Shown here: piece by piece, positions 5,302 through 6,601 of the stretch
Layout of the letters: each line of letters begins with the position of its first letter
Numbering within the stretch: the stretch's first letter is position 1
Source: Ramlibacter sp.
Lineage (GTDB): Bacteria > Pseudomonadota > Gammaproteobacteria > Burkholderiales > Burkholderiaceae
Length of the DNA: 6,601 nucleotides
Reading direction: 5' to 3'
Assembly: GCA_014376915.1 (NCBI GenBank)
Contig: JACMQP010000529.1
Location: 1 to 6,601 of the forward strand
Position numbers and translations under genes: made by a program
The notes under the pieces: model-generated
The model's input: only the letters and a program-made list of their open reading frames with translations
Told to the model about the DNA's origin: nothing
Databases searched by the model: none

Positions 5302-5850
5302 ATGTCCCGACACCACCTCCTTGACCTGCGCATCTTCCTGGTGGCCGCGACCTGCGCGGTGCTGTCAGCCTGCGGCACCGTCGATGGGGTGACCGGCCGC
5401 ATCGCATCGTCGATCACGCCGTACCGGGTCGAGGTGGTGCAGGGCAACTTCGTTTCGCGCGAGCAGGTGGAGGCCTTGAGTCCCGGCATGACGCGCCAGC
5501 AGGTGCGCGAGGTGCTGGGCACGCCGCTGCTGACCAGCGTGTTCCATGCCGACCGCTGGGACTACGTCTTCACGCTCAAGCGCCAGGGCGTCGAGCCTCA
5601 GGCGCGCCGGCTGACGGTGTACTTCAAGGCCAACGTGCTGGAGCGCTTCGAAGGCGACACCATGCCCAGCGAGGCCGAGTTCGTCGCCACACTCGAGCGC
5701 AGCACCCGCAAAAGCAGGATCCCGGTGCTGGAAGCCACCGAGGCGCAGCTGGGCCGGTACCAGGGCACCCCGGGCACGGGCAGCACGCCGGTGCCGGCGG
5801 AGCCGCCGCCGGCGGTGGACTATCCGCCGCTGGAATCCCCGGCTCGCTGA
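5302..5850 (+). CDS. bamE: Outer membrane protein assembly factor BamE (SmpA/OmlA lipoprotein)
   Basis: BamE is a small outer-membrane lipoprotein of the BAM complex, which folds beta-barrel proteins into the outer membrane. The 182-residue product has a lipoprotein signal peptide: charged start [10 protein letters not shown], hydrophobic stretch to residue 23, and lipobox LSAC with the lipidated Cys24. The mature part shows the BamE pattern [17 protein letters not shown] (residues 40-56), then [19 protein letters not shown] and a DRWDYVF strand, ending the conserved domain near residue 117. Residues 120-182 form a variable tail that is Pro-rich at the end ([12 protein letters not shown]); E. 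coli BamE is much shorter (113 residues). The start is fixed by the signal peptide, but there is no Shine-Dalgarno; the bases before ATG read CACCTCCTGACCC. dapB follows 11 bases after the stop. Confidence 0.95.
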   Translation: MSRHHLLDLRIFLVAATCAVLSACGTVDGVTGRIASSITPYRVEVVQGNFVSREQVEALSPGMTRQQVREVLGTPLLTSVFHADRWDYVFTLKRQGVEPQARRLTVYFKANVLERFEGDTMPSEAEFVATLERSTRKSRIPVLEATEAQLGRYQGTPGTGSTPVPAEPPPAVDYPPLESPAR

Positions 5851-5861
5851 CAGGCACTCGG

Positions 5862-6601
5862 ATGGCAAAGGCTTCTTCCTCCCCGGTCGCCGAAAAGCAC
5901 AGGGTCGCCGTCGCCGGTGCCTCGGGGCGCATGGGCCACATGCTGATCGAGGCGATCCGCGCTTCGACCGACTGCCGGCTGGCCGGTGCGCTGGACATCC
6001 CGGCCAGTCCCGCGATCGGCAACGATGCGGCCGCGTTCCTGGGCCACGCCAGCGGCGTGCCGGTGTCGGCCGACGCGCGTGCCGGCCTGGCCAACGCCCG
6101 CGTGCTGATCGACTTCACCCGGCCCGAGGGCACGCTGACATACCTGAAGACCTGCCGCGAGCTGGGCGTCAACGCAGTGATCGGTACCACCGGCTTCACC
6201 GATCGGCAGAAGGAGCAGATCGCCGATGCCGCCCGCGACATTGCCGTCGTGATGGCGCCCAACATGAGCGTCGGCGTGAACGTGACGCTCAAACTGCTGC
6301 AGATGGCCGCCCAGGCGCTGGCCACCGGCTACGACATCGAGATCATCGAAGCGCACCACCGGCACAAGGTGGATGCGCCGTCGGGCACCGCGCTCAAGAT
6401 GGGCGAGGTGATCGCCCAGGCGCTGGGCCGCGACCTGAAGGACTGCGCGGTCTATGCCCGCGAGGGCGTGACCGGTGAGCGCGACCCGTCCACCATCGGC
6501 TTTTCCAGCATCCGTGGCGGCGACATCGTCGGCGACCACACGGTGCTGTTCGCCGGCACCGGTGAGCGCATCGAGATCACCCACAAATCGGCCAGCCGCG
6601 C
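5862..6601 (+). CDS. dapB: 4-hydroxy-tetrahydrodipicolinate reductase (3' end beyond window)
   Basis: DapB reduces the DapA product with NAD(P)H to tetrahydrodipicolinate, the second dedicated step to meso-diaminopimelate and lysine, in the cytoplasm. 246 codons are present without a stop. They show the Rossmann nucleotide loop VAGASGRMG (residues 17-25), IDFTRPEG (83-90), GTTGF (108-112), APNMSVGVN (132-140) and the family signature [16 protein letters not shown] (163-178) carrying the catalytic His pair and Lys169. The C-terminal segment up to ITHKSASR fits the tetramerisation domain; about 25 residues should remain beyond the window, judging from the 273-residue E. coli enzyme. The N-terminus has about 13 extra residues before the first strand compared with the common MRVAIAGASG start, and the frame offers no other ATG before the nucleotide loop. 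The ribosome site is weak (AGG 9 bases upstream), so translation may be coupled to bamE, 11 bases before. Confidence 0.97.
   Translation, partial: MAKASSSPVAEKHRVAVAGASGRMGHMLIEAIRASTDCRLAGALDIPASPAIGNDAAAFLGHASGVPVSADARAGLANARVLIDFTRPEGTLTYLKTCRELGVNAVIGTTGFTDRQKEQIADAARDIAVVMAPNMSVGVNVTLKLLQMAAQALATGYDIEIIEAHHRHKVDAPSGTALKMGEVIAQALGRDLKDCAVYAREGVTGERDPSTIGFSSIRGGDIVGDHTVLFAGTGERIEITHKSASR

Noticed and set aside
4106..5407. 433-codon minus-strand ORF spanning the 3' part of hprK and all of fur
   Set aside because: It is out of frame with both well-recognised genes, low in complexity and without any family signature.
5820..6584. 254-codon minus-strand ORF
   Set aside because: It is antisense to dapB, whose motifs are unmistakable; its His/Asp/Val/Gly-rich composition marks a shadow frame.

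Overview
The window is GC-rich chromosomal DNA with the housekeeping gene content and order of a betaproteobacterium. It is most likely a member of the Burkholderiales, perhaps Alcaligenaceae-like: short HPF, PtsN and HPr kinase lie in series, and Fur is divergent from bamE(omlA)-dapB. The family assignment rests on protein character recognised by eye, not on a search. I see no tRNA, rRNA, CRISPR array, insertion sequence or phage gene.

Left block (1-1947, minus strand, read right to left): a small DUF421 inner-membrane protein, a patatin-like phospholipase and the first 56 codons of the CorA magnesium transporter. They lie close together in one direction and look like one transcription unit concerned with the membrane or cell envelope.

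Middle accessory stretch (1948-2833): no recognisable family lies here. It holds a tandem pair of near-palindromic boxes (2073-2108), then two small ORFs (63 and 58 codons), each with a strong Shine-Dalgarno sequence and sharing a short G-x-E-H-A...G-A-x-A-x-P pattern. A textbook rho-independent terminator (2605-2630) follows them. This is the least explained part of the window and the best candidate for an undescribed small-protein operon. The remaining 200 bases before hpf hold a possible 10-codon leader ORF and a perfect hairpin.

Central block (2834-4735, plus strand): hpf (ribosome hibernation) has its own double-hairpin end. It is followed by ptsN (EIIA-Ntr) and hprK (HPr kinase/phosphorylase), the regulatory nitrogen-type PTS of betaproteobacteria. 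hprK has no usable ATG and seems to start at TTG.

Right block: fur (minus strand) converges on hprK with only 8 bases between the stop codons and carries an unusual C-terminal tail. From a compact 84-base divergent region, bamE (outer-membrane assembly lipoprotein) and dapB (lysine/diaminopimelate pathway, cut by the window end) read rightward as an operon. Apart from the middle stretch and several start-site oddities (ptsN, hprK, fur, bamE), the window is ordinary core genome.
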